Shown: piece after piece, positions 45,865 to 55,355 of the stretch
Layout: each line of letters begins with the position of its first letter
How positions within the stretch are numbered: the first letter of the stretch is position 1
Assembly: GCA_026125385.1 (NCBI GenBank)
Contig: JAHCLG010000012.1
Location: 1-64,000, forward strand
From: Legionellales bacterium
GTDB lineage: Bacteria > Pseudomonadota > Gammaproteobacteria > JAHCLG01
Reading direction: 5' to 3'
DNA length: 64,000 bases
Program-made: the position numbers and the translations under genes
The notes under the pieces: generated by a model
The model's database searches: none
Seen by the model: the letters and a program-made list of their open reading frames with translations, nothing else
What the model was told of the DNA's origin: nothing

Positions 45865-46842
45865 TTACCTATAAAAAATCTTTCGAATTAATTTTAAAAA
45901 ATATGAAAAATATCTCATGCTAGAATTTTCTTGTTTTTGCCAAATATCTCGAAAGTTTATTAAGGTATCTGAAGGATATAATACAGATAATATTTTTATA
46001 TATTCTAATTGCATGTTATGGTAAAAAGGGCTGTTATAGTTTTTCATTTTTTCGGGTTTATACAAATCGTAAATAGTCCACTTTGAAGTAGTAAAATACG
46101 GGAGCATTTTTTCTAGTGATTGTATAGCTTCACTCCATAAATTTTTGTATTCAGGATCTTTCGTCCAATATTGTATTTCCCATAAGCATATTAGACTCGC
46201 CATGAAACCATTTATTACAATTGAAGGAGATTGAGGATACTCTTCAAAATAAGAACATTTTTCTAATGGAAAAATAGCTAAATATCCACCTTCTTCTACT
46301 GGTATATAAAATTTTGCTAATGCATTTTTCATAGCAATGTAGTAACGGACTTCTTTCGTATACTGCCATGCTCTTAACATTACAACTGCACCTCTTGCTT
46401 GCGCTAAAGCAGATGACCAGGGACTTTTCGAGTTAAACCAATTAAATTCGTAGTTCCATGCGCCATCGTCTGTTTGAATTTTTTCAAAATAATCCGTGTA
46501 ATGTAGAAATTTCTTTAATATGCACTCGTTCCTCTCAGAGATATATAAGTCATTTAACGCAAGAGCATACTGAAAGGCCGCCTCTGGGTTTAATTGCTGT
46601 CCAATGTCACGATAATATAATACGATAATACCTTCATTATTAGTAAGATTAAATTGCAGTTTATTTTTATAATCCATTAAATAATAAGCATATTCACTAC
46701 TTGTATACTCCTGAAACGATTTTGCATCATATACTCTAGCTTTTGCTGGCAGATACCAAAAGGAATATGTTGATGTATTTATTTTTAGTAAATATTTACC
46801 ATAATCAATCAAAATGCTACTAATATTTTTTAATATTTTCAT
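45865..46842 (-). CDS. D-glucuronyl C5-epimerase family protein
   Basis: A 325-residue protein matching the C-terminal domain of D-glucuronyl C5-epimerase: WFNSKSPWSSALAQARGAVV, GGYLAIFPLEKCSYFEEYP, INGFMASLICLWEI and FYHNMQLEYIKIL (with Tyr/His residues of the active region). No signal peptide is obvious. The family inverts C5 of uronic acids in polymers, as in heparan; here it could turn a D-manno-type uronic acid into an L-gulo form. It starts at the base where the flippase gene ends (one-base overlap). Confidence 0.78.
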   Translation of the reverse strand: MKILKNISSILIDYGKYLLKINTSTYSFWYLPAKARVYDAKSFQEYTSSEYAYYLMDYKNKLQFNLTNNEGIIVLYYRDIGQQLNPEAAFQYALALNDLYISERNECILKKFLHYTDYFEKIQTDDGAWNYEFNWFNSKSPWSSALAQARGAVVMLRAWQYTKEVRYYIAMKNALAKFYIPVEEGGYLAIFPLEKCSYFEEYPQSPSIVINGFMASLICLWEIQYWTKDPEYKNLWSEAIQSLEKMLPYFTTSKWTIYDLYKPEKMKNYNSPFYHNMQLEYIKILSVLYPSDTLINFRDIWQKQENSSMRYFSYFLKLIRKIFYR

Positions 46843-48053
46843 TACGTTCTCATAACCCCTGCTGACATTCTATTTGCTCTTGAGTTTAGTAAATATATTT
46901 GCATTATTGGTTTTATTACATACCATAGCAAGATGAATAAAGCTAAATCGGCACTCATAAACCTCACCATTAAGTAACCTACAACAACAAAGACTAACTC
47001 ATATGTCCCATATCTTACTATAAGCATAGAATCATGGAGGAAACAGTTTATTCTGTAATATATAATCTGCAGTCTAGCATTAAAGAAAAAACCAATAATA
47101 AGCACTGTAATATATTGCATAGCAAAAATCTTTATATTGCTAGAAAATGTATTTACAAAAATTAACAGCATAACTATGGATCCAAAACTCAAAATTGATG
47201 AGTTAATATTTGGAAGCTTACCGGACTGAATGTTTTCCCACTTTGATAGCTTAAATCCAATATAGGAATCGATAAAAATTGATTTAGCTGATGCATAAAT
47301 TCTTGTGCACAATGAAATCAGTGTCAAAAAACCTGGAGCAAATTTAAAAAACATCGTTCGCGTTATAGTTTGAAAAAATTGCTGCCCAAATATAGAATAG
47401 ATATGTTTTATAAAAATCATAAGCACGTTAAAAGAACTAAGATTACTATTTTCAATAATAATTTTAGTTCTTTGTTTCATAGCTGCAAGAAATATAATTT
47501 GGAAAAAAGGGATTAAACAACATGCAAGTATTATTCCTGAAACTAAATTTTTTGTATGTAGAAAATAAAAAAACAAAATTACTGGGATCAATATAAAATT
47601 TGGCAACACATTAATTATTTGAGAGCCAAGAAAGGCGCCTAATTTCTGTTTATATGTTACAATTGTTGCAATAATTAAATTAAGAGCGCTGCCTATAACT
47701 ACAGCGAAAAATAATATATCAAATTTGCTATTTGTCAAATAACAAATTCCAAAACCAATAGTTGATGAAATAATCAATGCTACAAATCCACAATAAGCTA
47801 ATATTTTATGAAATGGCAAATAATTGCAAAGATTAAGTGTCGCCAATTTAATAGCATCCATTGATAATGCTGATGAATAGAAAATTGAAAGATAGACTTG
47901 TAACCTGTCATTTTCCGCAGTAAATCCCAAAATGCTAATAATAAGAATTTCTCTAAAAATACCAAAAACAACACTTGTCAGGGAAATAAAAACGGATATA
48001 TAGTAATGATTATTCGCCTTATTAATAATTTTTAAATCTGATTTAAACCTCAT
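46842..48053 (-). CDS. Wzx/MurJ-like flippase
   Basis: A hydrophobic protein of 403 residues with about 12 predicted helices. The N-terminal block FREILIISILGFTAENDRLQVYL resembles MurJ/MviN (R..ll...lG.s...D.f). It lacks a convincing second half of MurJ, so it is somewhat short. In the O-antigen locus it most likely flips the lipid-linked O-unit. It overlaps the Wzz-like gene by 11 bases. Confidence 0.72.
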   Translation of the reverse strand: MRFKSDLKIINKANNHYYISVFISLTSVVFGIFREILIISILGFTAENDRLQVYLSIFYSSALSMDAIKLATLNLCNYLPFHKILAYCGFVALIISSTIGFGICYLTNSKFDILFFAVVIGSALNLIIATIVTYKQKLGAFLGSQIINVLPNFILIPVILFFYFLHTKNLVSGIILACCLIPFFQIIFLAAMKQRTKIIIENSNLSSFNVLMIFIKHIYSIFGQQFFQTITRTMFFKFAPGFLTLISLCTRIYASAKSIFIDSYIGFKLSKWENIQSGKLPNINSSILSFGSIVMLLIFVNTFSSNIKIFAMQYITVLIIGFFFNARLQIIYYRINCFLHDSMLIVRYGTYELVFVVVGYLMVRFMSADLALFILLWYVIKPIMQIYLLNSRANRMSAGVMRT

Positions 48054-48840
48054 TGCTTTTTTTATATCCTAAAACAATTGATCTTATATAGCAAAAAATA
48101 ATTGCCACAACAAAACCTAAAAAAGCACATGAAATGACTATTGCTATCCGAGGTGTGGAGATTTTTTTAGTAATTACACTATTTTCTAATTTTGGTAAAA
48201 CCATGCTTTTCATCTGCAATTCCAACAAATCTTTTTCATATGATCTAATGTAAGCTGGCTCAATCATGGATATATTAATTGTATTTTCTTGAGAAATACT
48301 TGCTAAGAAATATAATGTTTTGTTTAAATTTATGTTTTGGCCTGTATATTTTTTCTTATCACCCATAGTTTTTCTAGTTACATTAAGAGATTCTTGAATA
48401 TTTTTTATCAAACTTATAAATCCTTGTCTTTTGAAATCAAACAGTTTTTTTTCCTGATCATATATTTTAGAGTAAATTTCATTGAAAATTTTCATGGCAT
48501 TGTTATAGGATCTTGTATTATCCTCTGCAGTCAATAATATTTTATTGCTTGGCAGTAAACTTGCGATTAAATTATTTAACAACCCAGTACTCTTATTATT
48601 TTTTATGATGTATTCAGGAGTAATTTCTTCGTTTATAGATTGAATTAATAATCTCGTGTTTTCTAAAGGGGTTATCGTTGATGAATTTGGGTTATAATAA
48701 GAGGCTACTGACAATATCTGAGTATGAATATATTTTCCAGGAATGATTAACGACAGAACAATACCTAGAATAGCGAAACAAATAATGAAGCTTGCATAAG
48801 TTTTTTTTTCATTTAAAATTGTTCTGAGTATAAACTCCAT
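48043..48840 (-). CDS. Wzz-like chain-length regulator
   Basis: A 265-residue protein with two transmembrane segments (about 15-35 and 230-252) flanking a periplasmic coiled-coil region, the topology of polysaccharide co-polymerases. The N-terminal part ends with IIPGKYIHTQIL. The Wzz proline-rich motif near helix 2 is not clear, so the family is assigned on topology and context. ATG 48840 has AAGGA seven bases upstream; an ATG eight codons earlier lacks one. It is the first gene of the left O-antigen operon. Confidence 0.68.
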   Translation of the reverse strand: MEFILRTILNEKKTYASFIICFAILGIVLSLIIPGKYIHTQILSVASYYNPNSSTITPLENTRLLIQSINEEITPEYIIKNNKSTGLLNNLIASLLPSNKILLTAEDNTRSYNNAMKIFNEIYSKIYDQEKKLFDFKRQGFISLIKNIQESLNVTRKTMGDKKKYTGQNINLNKTLYFLASISQENTINISMIEPAYIRSYEKDLLELQMKSMVLPKLENSVITKKISTPRIAIVISCAFLGFVVAIIFCYIRSIVLGYKKSNEV

Positions 48841-48960
48841 TTTGGCGTCCTTTATGAATTTCATAGCTAATAAAACTTGGCGAATTGTGAACTTGAAACA
48901 AACTTAAGTCAATACACATATTGGTGCATAAAATTAAGGCTCTATACTCAACGCAATCAG

Positions 48961-49051
48961 ATTTTAGGCGAGCCTCCAAGCTAAAGCTACGAAGAAGTAT
49001 ATACAGAAACATATAACTGAGTAGCCTTAGCTCGGCAACAAAGCCTAAAAT
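48961..49051. repeat. Imperfect inverted repeat between divergent O-antigen operons
   Basis: Left arm 48961-48990 begins ATTTTAGGC and ends AGCTAAAGCTAC. Right arm 49021-49051 begins GTAGCCTTAGCT and ends GCCTAAAAT. The arms match over their outer 9 and inner 12 bases with one gap, around a 30-base loop. A structured leader, protein site or recombination scar is possible. Confidence 0.6.
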
Positions 49052-49146
49052 TCAAGTGTGAAGAGTATATTTAAAACAAAACTTGACCATATTTTTTGCG
49101 TTTTGTATGCTTTAGACCACGCTCACACATATATAAAGAACATCTC

Positions 49147-49740
49147 ATGAAAATGATTTTTGATTTAATAATAGCTTCCTTTATATTGGTTCTTATCAGC
49201 CCTTTCCTCTTATTAACCACCTTACTCATTGGAATCAAACTAGGCCATCCCATTTTCTTCAAACAAGAGCGCATCGGCTACCAAGGAAAGAAATTTTACC
49301 TATATAAATTCCGTACCATGAAAATTAAACAGGATAGTGCTGGAAATGATTTGCCCGATGAAGAAAGGCTGAGTCAATTCGGTCAATTTTTACGTAAATG
49401 GAGTCTCGATGAACTGCCTCAACTAATTAATGTGCTAAAAGGAGAAATAAGTTTAGTAGGGCCGAGACCCTTATTAGTCGAATATCTTCCACTTTATTCT
49501 GCAGAACAAATGCGCCGACATGAGGTAAAACCAGGTATTACGGGTTGGGCACAAGTCAATGGTCGCAATGCTCTTGCTTGGGAAGAAAAATTCAAACTGG
49601 ATGTATGGTATGTGGATAATCATTCTTTTCTACTGGATATTAAAATTCTTTTTTTAACGGTTATTAGAATAATTAAACCGCAACATATCAACACGGAAGG
49701 CCATGTCACTGCTCCTAAATTTAAAGGTAACCAAGAATGA
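49147..49740 (+). CDS. Initiating phosphoglycosyltransferase, PglC type
   Basis: A monotopic phosphosugar transferase of 197 residues: membrane re-entrant helix (IFDLIIASFILVLISPFLLL), IFFKQERIGYQGKKF, YKFRTMK, and the catalytic block LDELPQLINVLKGEISLVGPRP. It transfers a sugar-1-phosphate, probably diNAcBac, from UDP to undecaprenyl phosphate, starting the O-unit. The PglC-like short form without extra helices and the following pglD-E-F homologues support bacillosamine use. ATG 49147 is chosen over an upstream TTG, matching family length. Confidence 0.92.
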   Translation: MKMIFDLIIASFILVLISPFLLLTTLLIGIKLGHPIFFKQERIGYQGKKFYLYKFRTMKIKQDSAGNDLPDEERLSQFGQFLRKWSLDELPQLINVLKGEISLVGPRPLLVEYLPLYSAEQMRRHEVKPGITGWAQVNGRNALAWEEKFKLDVWYVDNHSFLLDIKILFLTVIRIIKPQHINTEGHVTAPKFKGNQE

Positions 49741-50369
49741 ACGAATTATTAATTATTGGCGCTGGTGGACATGGCAAAGTAGTTGCAGATACGGCAAATG
49801 CTACGCAAAAATGGGACCGTATTGCATTTTTGGATGATCGCTATCCTGCTATAAAACAACTTCTCCAATTTCCAATCTTGGACAAATTCGAACAATTAGA
49901 AAAAGTTATACAAAAATATTCGTCTATCATTGTGGCAATAGGCGATAATCAACGGCGGTTATCCTTAACTAACACCTTGCGCAATAAAGGTTTGTCGATT
50001 GCAACACTCATCCATCCATCAGCGATAATCGGCAGTGAGGTGGTGATTGAGGAGGGGAGCGTCATTTTCGCTAATAGTGTGATTAATGCTTCCACTCACA
50101 TCGGGCTAGCCTGCATTATTAATTCTGCCGCCACTGTAGAACATGATTGCAAACTAGGAGCAGGCGTTCATATTTCACCAAAAGCTTGTTTAGCAGGCAC
50201 CGTCACTGTTGGCGATCTTAGTTGGGTTGGAATGGGTGCAAACATTATTCAAAATGTTACAATAGGACAATCTGTAATTATCGGGGCTGGAAGCGTTGTG
50301 ATCAATAACATCGACGACTACAGCAAAGTGGTTGGCAATCCTGCGAGATTAATAGAAACTCATGAATAA
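49737..50369 (+). CDS. Sugar O/N-acetyltransferase, PglD type
   Basis: A 210-residue acetyltransferase that should acetylate UDP-4-amino-sugar to UDP-N,N'-diacetylbacillosamine. The N-terminal Rossmann-like part starts ELLIIGAGGHGKVVADTA, typical of PglD/NeuD. A left-handed beta-helix follows, with hexapeptides (GSEVVIEEGSVIFA), the catalytic His in AATVEHDCKLG, and the ending GNPARLI. It overlaps pglC by four bases and the aminotransferase by eight. Confidence 0.92.
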   Translation: MNELLIIGAGGHGKVVADTANATQKWDRIAFLDDRYPAIKQLLQFPILDKFEQLEKVIQKYSSIIVAIGDNQRRLSLTNTLRNKGLSIATLIHPSAIIGSEVVIEEGSVIFANSVINASTHIGLACIINSAATVEHDCKLGAGVHISPKACLAGTVTVGDLSWVGMGANIIQNVTIGQSVIIGAGSVVINNIDDYSKVVGNPARLIETHE

Positions 50370-51579
50370 GTTAGTTGAAAAAAATCATTCTGAAAACGTT
50401 CTTCCCCAATATCAAACCAGCAGTTGGCCTTTTTTTGCCGAAGATGAAATTGCAGCGGCCAATAAAGTACTTTATTCTGGCAAAGTCAATTATTGGACGG
50501 GCAATGAATGTCGTTTATTTGAAAATGAATTTGCAGAATTTGTGGGCGCAAAACATGCTATTGCACTAGCCAATGGCACACTGGCATTGGAATTAGCCTT
50601 AATCAGCCTAGACATCCAAGCCGGTGATGAAGTGATTGTACCTTCAAGAACTTTTATCGCCACTGCGAGTGCAGTGGTTGCCCGGGGTGCAATTCCCATC
50701 GTTGCAGATGTCGATCTAGAGTCACAAAATATGACTGCCAGTACCATTAAACCACTCATCACTGCAAAAACTAAAGCGATTATTGTCGTTCATCTTGCTG
50801 GCTGGCCTTGTGATATGGATGAAATTTTGCATTTGGCGCATAGTCATCATCTAAAAGTCATCGAAGATTGTGCACAAGCTCATGGCGCATATTATAAAGG
50901 CCGACATGTAGGAACACTGGGTGATATTGGAGCATTTTCATTTTGCCAAGATAAAATCATTACCACCGCCGGTGAAGGTGGAATGGTAGTAATGAATAAT
51001 TCAGATTATTGGGAAAAGGCATGGGCTTATAAAGATCATGGGAAAAATCATAAAAAAATCCAAACTCATGCTACCACCATTGGCTTTCCATGGCGTCATG
51101 ATAATTTTGGATCAAATTATCGTCTTACTGAAATTCAAGCAGCAATTGGCAGAAAACAATTAGAAAAGTTGGCGAGCTGGGTAAAAATTCGTAATGAACA
51201 TGCTGCGATATTTAATCAAGCGTTTGCGGATCTTAAAAATGTGAGGTTAACATTACCTCCGCAAGAATATATTCACGCTTATTATAAATATTATTTATTC
51301 ATTCGTCCCGAAAAATTAAAAGCTACCTGGAGTCGCGATAGTATCTTAGAAAAAATTACCCAACAGAATATTTCAGCCTTTAGTGGGATCTGCCCAGAAA
51401 TCTATTTGGAAAATGCCTTTATAGATAATAAACTATCACCATCACAACGCTATCCAAATGCAAAATTATTAGGTGAAACTAGCATCATGTTACTCGTCCA
51501 TCCAACATTGACTCATCAACACATTAGTCATCAAGCCGAGATTATTAAAAGTATTTTAAGTGATGCGGCGCAAACTTAA
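50362..51579 (+). CDS. PLP-dependent sugar 4-aminotransferase, PglE type
   Basis: A 405-residue DegT/DnrJ/EryC1 aminotransferase that converts the 4-keto sugar from PglF into the 4-amino sugar. Recognised features are ALANGTLALELAL, GDEVIVPSRTFIATAS, VIEDCAQAHGA and the FCQDKIITTAGEGGM block, where the PLP lysine sits (QDK). Like its group, it is encoded between the acetyltransferase and dehydratase genes. It overlaps pglD by eight bases. Confidence 0.93.
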   Translation: MNKLVEKNHSENVLPQYQTSSWPFFAEDEIAAANKVLYSGKVNYWTGNECRLFENEFAEFVGAKHAIALANGTLALELALISLDIQAGDEVIVPSRTFIATASAVVARGAIPIVADVDLESQNMTASTIKPLITAKTKAIIVVHLAGWPCDMDEILHLAHSHHLKVIEDCAQAHGAYYKGRHVGTLGDIGAFSFCQDKIITTAGEGGMVVMNNSDYWEKAWAYKDHGKNHKKIQTHATTIGFPWRHDNFGSNYRLTEIQAAIGRKQLEKLASWVKIRNEHAAIFNQAFADLKNVRLTLPPQEYIHAYYKYYLFIRPEKLKATWSRDSILEKITQQNISAFSGICPEIYLENAFIDNKLSPSQRYPNAKLLGETSIMLLVHPTLTHQHISHQAEIIKSILSDAAQT

Positions 51580-51596
51580 GGAATTAATTAACTGTA

Positions 51597-53468
51597 ATGA
51601 ATAAGCAATTATCGCAACAATTAAAAAAATGGACTGTCTTTTTACATGATACTTGCATGGTACCCATTGCTTGGCTTTTAGCGTATTGGTTACGCTACAA
51701 CATGACTGTTTTTTCGTACAACACCCTCACTCATGCATTAACTTATTTACCGATTTTATTATTTTTCCAAATTATTGCTTATTGGTTCGTGGGTTTATAC
51801 CGCGGTGTTTGGCGCTTTGCTTCGAGCCCCGATTTAATTCGCATTATCAAAGCAGTGCTCATAGGAGTATCAGCTTCCACAATGGCTATCTTTTTTTATG
51901 ACCATTTGGCGGGTGTTCCTCGTTCGGTTATTCCGTTATATGCAATGTTGCTGATCTTTTTTTTGGGAGGTTCACGTTTTGCCTTTCGTTATTTACGAGA
52001 GATGCGTTTTAAATTTAATTTAGGACAGCGTATATTAATTGTTGGCGCCGGTCAGGCTGGAGAGGCAATTGTTCGAGATTTAAAGCGTCAGCGCCATGCA
52101 CCATTTTCTCCCATTGCTTTTGTCGATGATAATCATGAAAAACAAGGCAGAGAAATACACGGTATAAGAGTTGCAGGTAAAATTAAAAACATACCACGGT
52201 TGGTTAAGAAATTTAACATTGATCTCATTCTAATTGCATTACCTTCTGCAAAGTCCAAAGCGATGAGACGTATAGTTTCATATTGTGAAAAAGCAGAAGT
52301 ACCCTTTCGTACTTTGCCTAGTTTAATCGATTTGGCAGAAGGCAAAATTAATATTAATACCATACGCGAAGTTTCGCTTGAAGATCTTCTAGGACGTGAG
52401 CCAGTGACAGTAGACTGGGATAAAGTTAATGATGATTTTTTGAATAAAACTATTTTGGTCACAGGAGGTGGTGGATCAATTGGCTCTGAATTATGTCGGC
52501 AAATTGCCAAATTGGGCATTAAAGAAATTATTATTATTGACCATTCTGAATTTAATTTATATAAAATTGATCTCGAATTAAAGCATAAATATCCTAATCT
52601 TATCATTCATCTCTATTTAACCAGTATTACGAATAGAGATGCTATAAAACAAATTTTTTCAACTCATAAACCCGCTATTGTTTATCATGCTGCAGCTTAT
52701 AAACATGTTCCTTTATTAGAAAATCAAATTTCTATTGCGATTGAAAATAATATATTAGGAACTAAAATTATTGCGGAGGAATCTGTTTTAGCACATGTAG
52801 AAAAATTTATTTTAATCTCCACCGACAAAGCCGTTAATCCAACCAGCATTATGGGCACCACAAAACGAGCAGCTGAAGTTTTTTGTCAAAATTTTAATTT
52901 TAACAATCCACACACTAAATTTATTACCGTACGTTTCGGTAATGTTTTAGGTTCCGCCGGTAGCGTCGTACCATTATTCAAAAAGCAATTAAATAATGGT
53001 GGGCCATTAACTGTTACCCACCCTGATATTACTCGTTATTTTATGACGATCCCTGAAGCATGCCAGTTAATTCTGCAAGCGATGATTTTAGGGAAGGGCG
53101 GTGAAATTTTTGTACTGGACATGGGTGAACCTATAAAAATATCCTATTTAGCAGAAAAAATTATTACACTCGCAGGTAAACGAGTAGAAGAGATTGGGAT
53201 AAAATATATTGGCTTAAGACCGGGTGAAAAATTATATGAAGAATTATTTCATAAGAACGAAGCGCTCCAGAAAACTATTCATAATAAAATTTTACAAGCC
53301 AAATATAGATCGGTTGATTGGAAACTATTAAATAGCGTCATTAATACCATGGCTATTGAAAGGTTTAATCAGGTTGATCCAAGCAAGCTAATAGAATTGC
53401 TTAATAAAGTTGTCCCTGAAAAAATCTCTGATAATCAAAAAAGCGGGATACGCGTAGTACAGCTTTAA
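51597..53468 (+). CDS. UDP-GlcNAc 4,6-dehydratase, PglF/WbpM type
   Basis: A 623-residue membrane-bound dehydratase. Four N-terminal helices (about 15-130) precede a Rossmann-like domain (ILIVGAGQAGEAIV) and the catalytic SDR domain with VTGGGGSIGSELCRQ, the TDK active site in ISTDKAVNPTS, and IMGTTKRAAE, where Met replaces the usual Tyr. These are the defining traits of PglF/WbpM/CapD. It makes the UDP-4-keto-6-deoxy sugar for diNAcBac. It is the last gene of the plus-strand block, followed by a MITE. Confidence 0.95.
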   Translation: MNKQLSQQLKKWTVFLHDTCMVPIAWLLAYWLRYNMTVFSYNTLTHALTYLPILLFFQIIAYWFVGLYRGVWRFASSPDLIRIIKAVLIGVSASTMAIFFYDHLAGVPRSVIPLYAMLLIFFLGGSRFAFRYLREMRFKFNLGQRILIVGAGQAGEAIVRDLKRQRHAPFSPIAFVDDNHEKQGREIHGIRVAGKIKNIPRLVKKFNIDLILIALPSAKSKAMRRIVSYCEKAEVPFRTLPSLIDLAEGKININTIREVSLEDLLGREPVTVDWDKVNDDFLNKTILVTGGGGSIGSELCRQIAKLGIKEIIIIDHSEFNLYKIDLELKHKYPNLIIHLYLTSITNRDAIKQIFSTHKPAIVYHAAAYKHVPLLENQISIAIENNILGTKIIAEESVLAHVEKFILISTDKAVNPTSIMGTTKRAAEVFCQNFNFNNPHTKFITVRFGNVLGSAGSVVPLFKKQLNNGGPLTVTHPDITRYFMTIPEACQLILQAMILGKGGEIFVLDMGEPIKISYLAEKIITLAGKRVEEIGIKYIGLRPGEKLYEELFHKNEALQKTIHNKILQAKYRSVDWKLLNSVINTMAIERFNQVDPSKLIELLNKVVPEKISDNQKSGIRVVQL

Positions 53469-53492
53469 ATAAAAATAGTACTACTTTATTAT

Positions 53493-53641
53493 TAGGGAGT
53501 GTTGAGAATTTGCTATGCTGAGCTGAGACATAGCTCGTGATTTTTTAGCGCTAGAGTTCAGTTTGCATGGAGTAAATGAGTAGCGGAGCACAAAAAATCA
53601 AAAAGATACGGCCAGCAGAGTAGAATTGCCAACATGTCCCA
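53493..53641. repeat. MITE-like repeat, family 2 (diverged copy)
   Basis: Ends TAGGGAGTGTTGAGAATT and GAATTGCCAACATGTCCCA are imperfect inverted repeats. The interior words (GCTATGCTGAG, AGTAAATGAG, AGCGGAGCACAAAAAATC, ATACGGCCAGCAGAGTAG) match the better-preserved copy at 59782-59926. It sits between the convergent pglF- and wbpE-like genes. Confidence 0.8.
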
Positions 53642-53666
53642 AATTCTACATTAATAATATTTTGCA

Positions 53667-54746
53667 CTACCCCACAACCTGCGCAATTTCCTGAATTTCT
53701 GCCATCTCCAAATACGGATGCATCGGCAATGACATCACTCTTTTTGCCGCCGCTTCGGAAATGGGGAACGTGCCTGGCTTTAATCCTAAATACGCAAAAG
53801 CAGGTTGTAAATGAAGTGGAACGGGATAATGCACGGCGGTTGGAATATTTTTTTCTTTTAAAGTGTTAATGACATTATCGCGATTTTCTACTTGAATAGT
53901 GTATTGCGCATAAACGCTGGTATTTTCAGGTGCAATAAACGGGGTTACCACTTTACCTTGCAAACATTCATTATAGGCATTTGCAACCATTTGGCGTTTT
54001 GCAATTTCGTCAGCAAAAATGGTTAGTTTGGCAATTAAAATTGCCGCTTGTAAGGTGTCCAAGCGACTGTTCACACCGATTAACGGATGATGATAACGGC
54101 GATCTTGTCCATGCACGCGTAATTGACTTAATTTTAATGCAATTGCATCATCATTGGTAAAACACGCCCCACCATCACCATAGCACCCTAATGGTTTAGA
54201 TGGGAAAAAACTCGTGGTGGCAATCGTGGATAAATTACACGAACGTTTACCATGATGAGTCGCACCAAAACTTTGCGCGGCATCTTCAATCACGATTAAT
54301 TGATATTTGGCGGCAATTTCATTAATGGCAGTAAAATTAGCAGGCTGACCGTATAAACTCACCGGCATAATCGCTTTGGTTTTTGAGGTAATTGCTGCTT
54401 CTATTTTTGACGGATCGATATTATAGGTATTTTCTTCAATATCAACCATCACTGGCACTGCGCCTAATAAAGCAATGGTTTCGCAAGTCGCAATAAAAGT
54501 GAAAGGTGTGGTAATAATTTCATCACCCGGTTTTATATCAATCGCCATTAATGCTAATTGTAGTGCATCGGTGCCGTTGGCACAGGTTATCGCATGTTTA
54601 GCGCCTGTAAATTCTGCTAATTGAGTTTCCAAGAGTTTAATCTCGGGTCCCATAATAAAATTACCGCTATCGATGACGTCTTGAATATTTTTATCAATCG
54701 CATGTTTAATCCGTTGGTATTGGGTTTTTAAATCGATAAATTGCAT
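53667..54746 (-). CDS. wbpE: UDP-sugar 3-aminotransferase, WbpE type
   Basis: A 359-residue PLP aminotransferase (DegT family) that adds nitrogen to the 3-keto-uronic acid made by WbpB. Features: MQFIDLKTQYQRIK at the N-terminus, TCANGTDALQLAL, GDEIITTPFTFIATCE, VIEDAAQSFGA, and SFFPSKPLGCYGDGG, in which the Lys binds PLP. It is the last gene of the wbpA-B-D-E block (21 bases after wbpD). WbpB is often coupled to it for cofactor recycling. Confidence 0.93.
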   Translation of the reverse strand: MQFIDLKTQYQRIKHAIDKNIQDVIDSGNFIMGPEIKLLETQLAEFTGAKHAITCANGTDALQLALMAIDIKPGDEIITTPFTFIATCETIALLGAVPVMVDIEENTYNIDPSKIEAAITSKTKAIMPVSLYGQPANFTAINEIAAKYQLIVIEDAAQSFGATHHGKRSCNLSTIATTSFFPSKPLGCYGDGGACFTNDDAIALKLSQLRVHGQDRRYHHPLIGVNSRLDTLQAAILIAKLTIFADEIAKRQMVANAYNECLQGKVVTPFIAPENTSVYAQYTIQVENRDNVINTLKEKNIPTAVHYPVPLHLQPAFAYLGLKPGTFPISEAAAKRVMSLPMHPYLEMAEIQEIAQVVG

Positions 54747-54767
54747 TCTCTTTCCCTCGCTATAAAT

Positions 54768-55352
54768 TTATTGTTCAATCACAAAACATTCGCCGTTAAT
54801 CACCCGATATATTTTTCTACTGTGTGGGCAAATGGTTTCACCTTGTCCGTGTAAGGGTAGATCTAAACGTTCACCAAATTCACTCATCCACCCAATTTGT
54901 TTGGCGGGCACGCCCACCATTAGCGCGTAATCTGGCACATCACGATTGACAACGCTACCAGCACCGATAAACGCGTATTTTCCAATGGTAATACCACACA
55001 CTATTGTCGAATTTGCCCCCAGTGTTGCACCTTTTTTAACGAGTGTGTCGCGATATTCGTTTTTACGTTCTACGGCAGAACGTGGATTATACACATTGGT
55101 AAACACCATGCTGGGTCCACAAAATACGTCGTCTTCTAAAAAAACATTATCATAGACAGAAACGTTATTCTGAATTTTAACGTTATTACCGATTTTAACA
55201 TGATTACCAACAAATACATTTTGCCCTAGTGAACAACGTTCACCAATTTCAGCGCCACCACACACATGAACAAAATGCCAAATTCGCGAACCTTTACCAA
55301 TTTTTGCGCCTTCATCGACAATTGCAGTGGGATGCTGTTGATAATCTGTCAT
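54768..55352 (-). CDS. wbpD: UDP-3-amino-sugar N-acetyltransferase, WbpD type
   Basis: A 194-residue left-handed beta-helix acetyltransferase with repeated hexapeptides ([14 protein letters not shown]-like, [17 protein letters not shown]). GCS-type residues in the [15 protein letters not shown] loop are also found in WbpD/WlbB. It makes UDP-2,3-diacetamido-2,3-dideoxy-glucuronate from the WbpE product. Encoded between wbpE and wbpB, only 3 bases after the latter, so co-translated. Confidence 0.92.
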   Translation of the reverse strand: MTDYQQHPTAIVDEGAKIGKGSRIWHFVHVCGGAEIGERCSLGQNVFVGNHVKIGNNVKIQNNVSVYDNVFLEDDVFCGPSMVFTNVYNPRSAVERKNEYRDTLVKKGATLGANSTIVCGITIGKYAFIGAGSVVNRDVPDYALMVGVPAKQIGWMSEFGERLDLPLHGQGETICPHSRKIYRVINGECFVIEQ

Positions 55353-55355
55353 TAT

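Noticed and set aside
48865-49146. JUMPStart/ops element upstream of the O-antigen operons
   Set aside because: No GGCGGTAGC-type core was found; only an unrelated imperfect inverted repeat is present.
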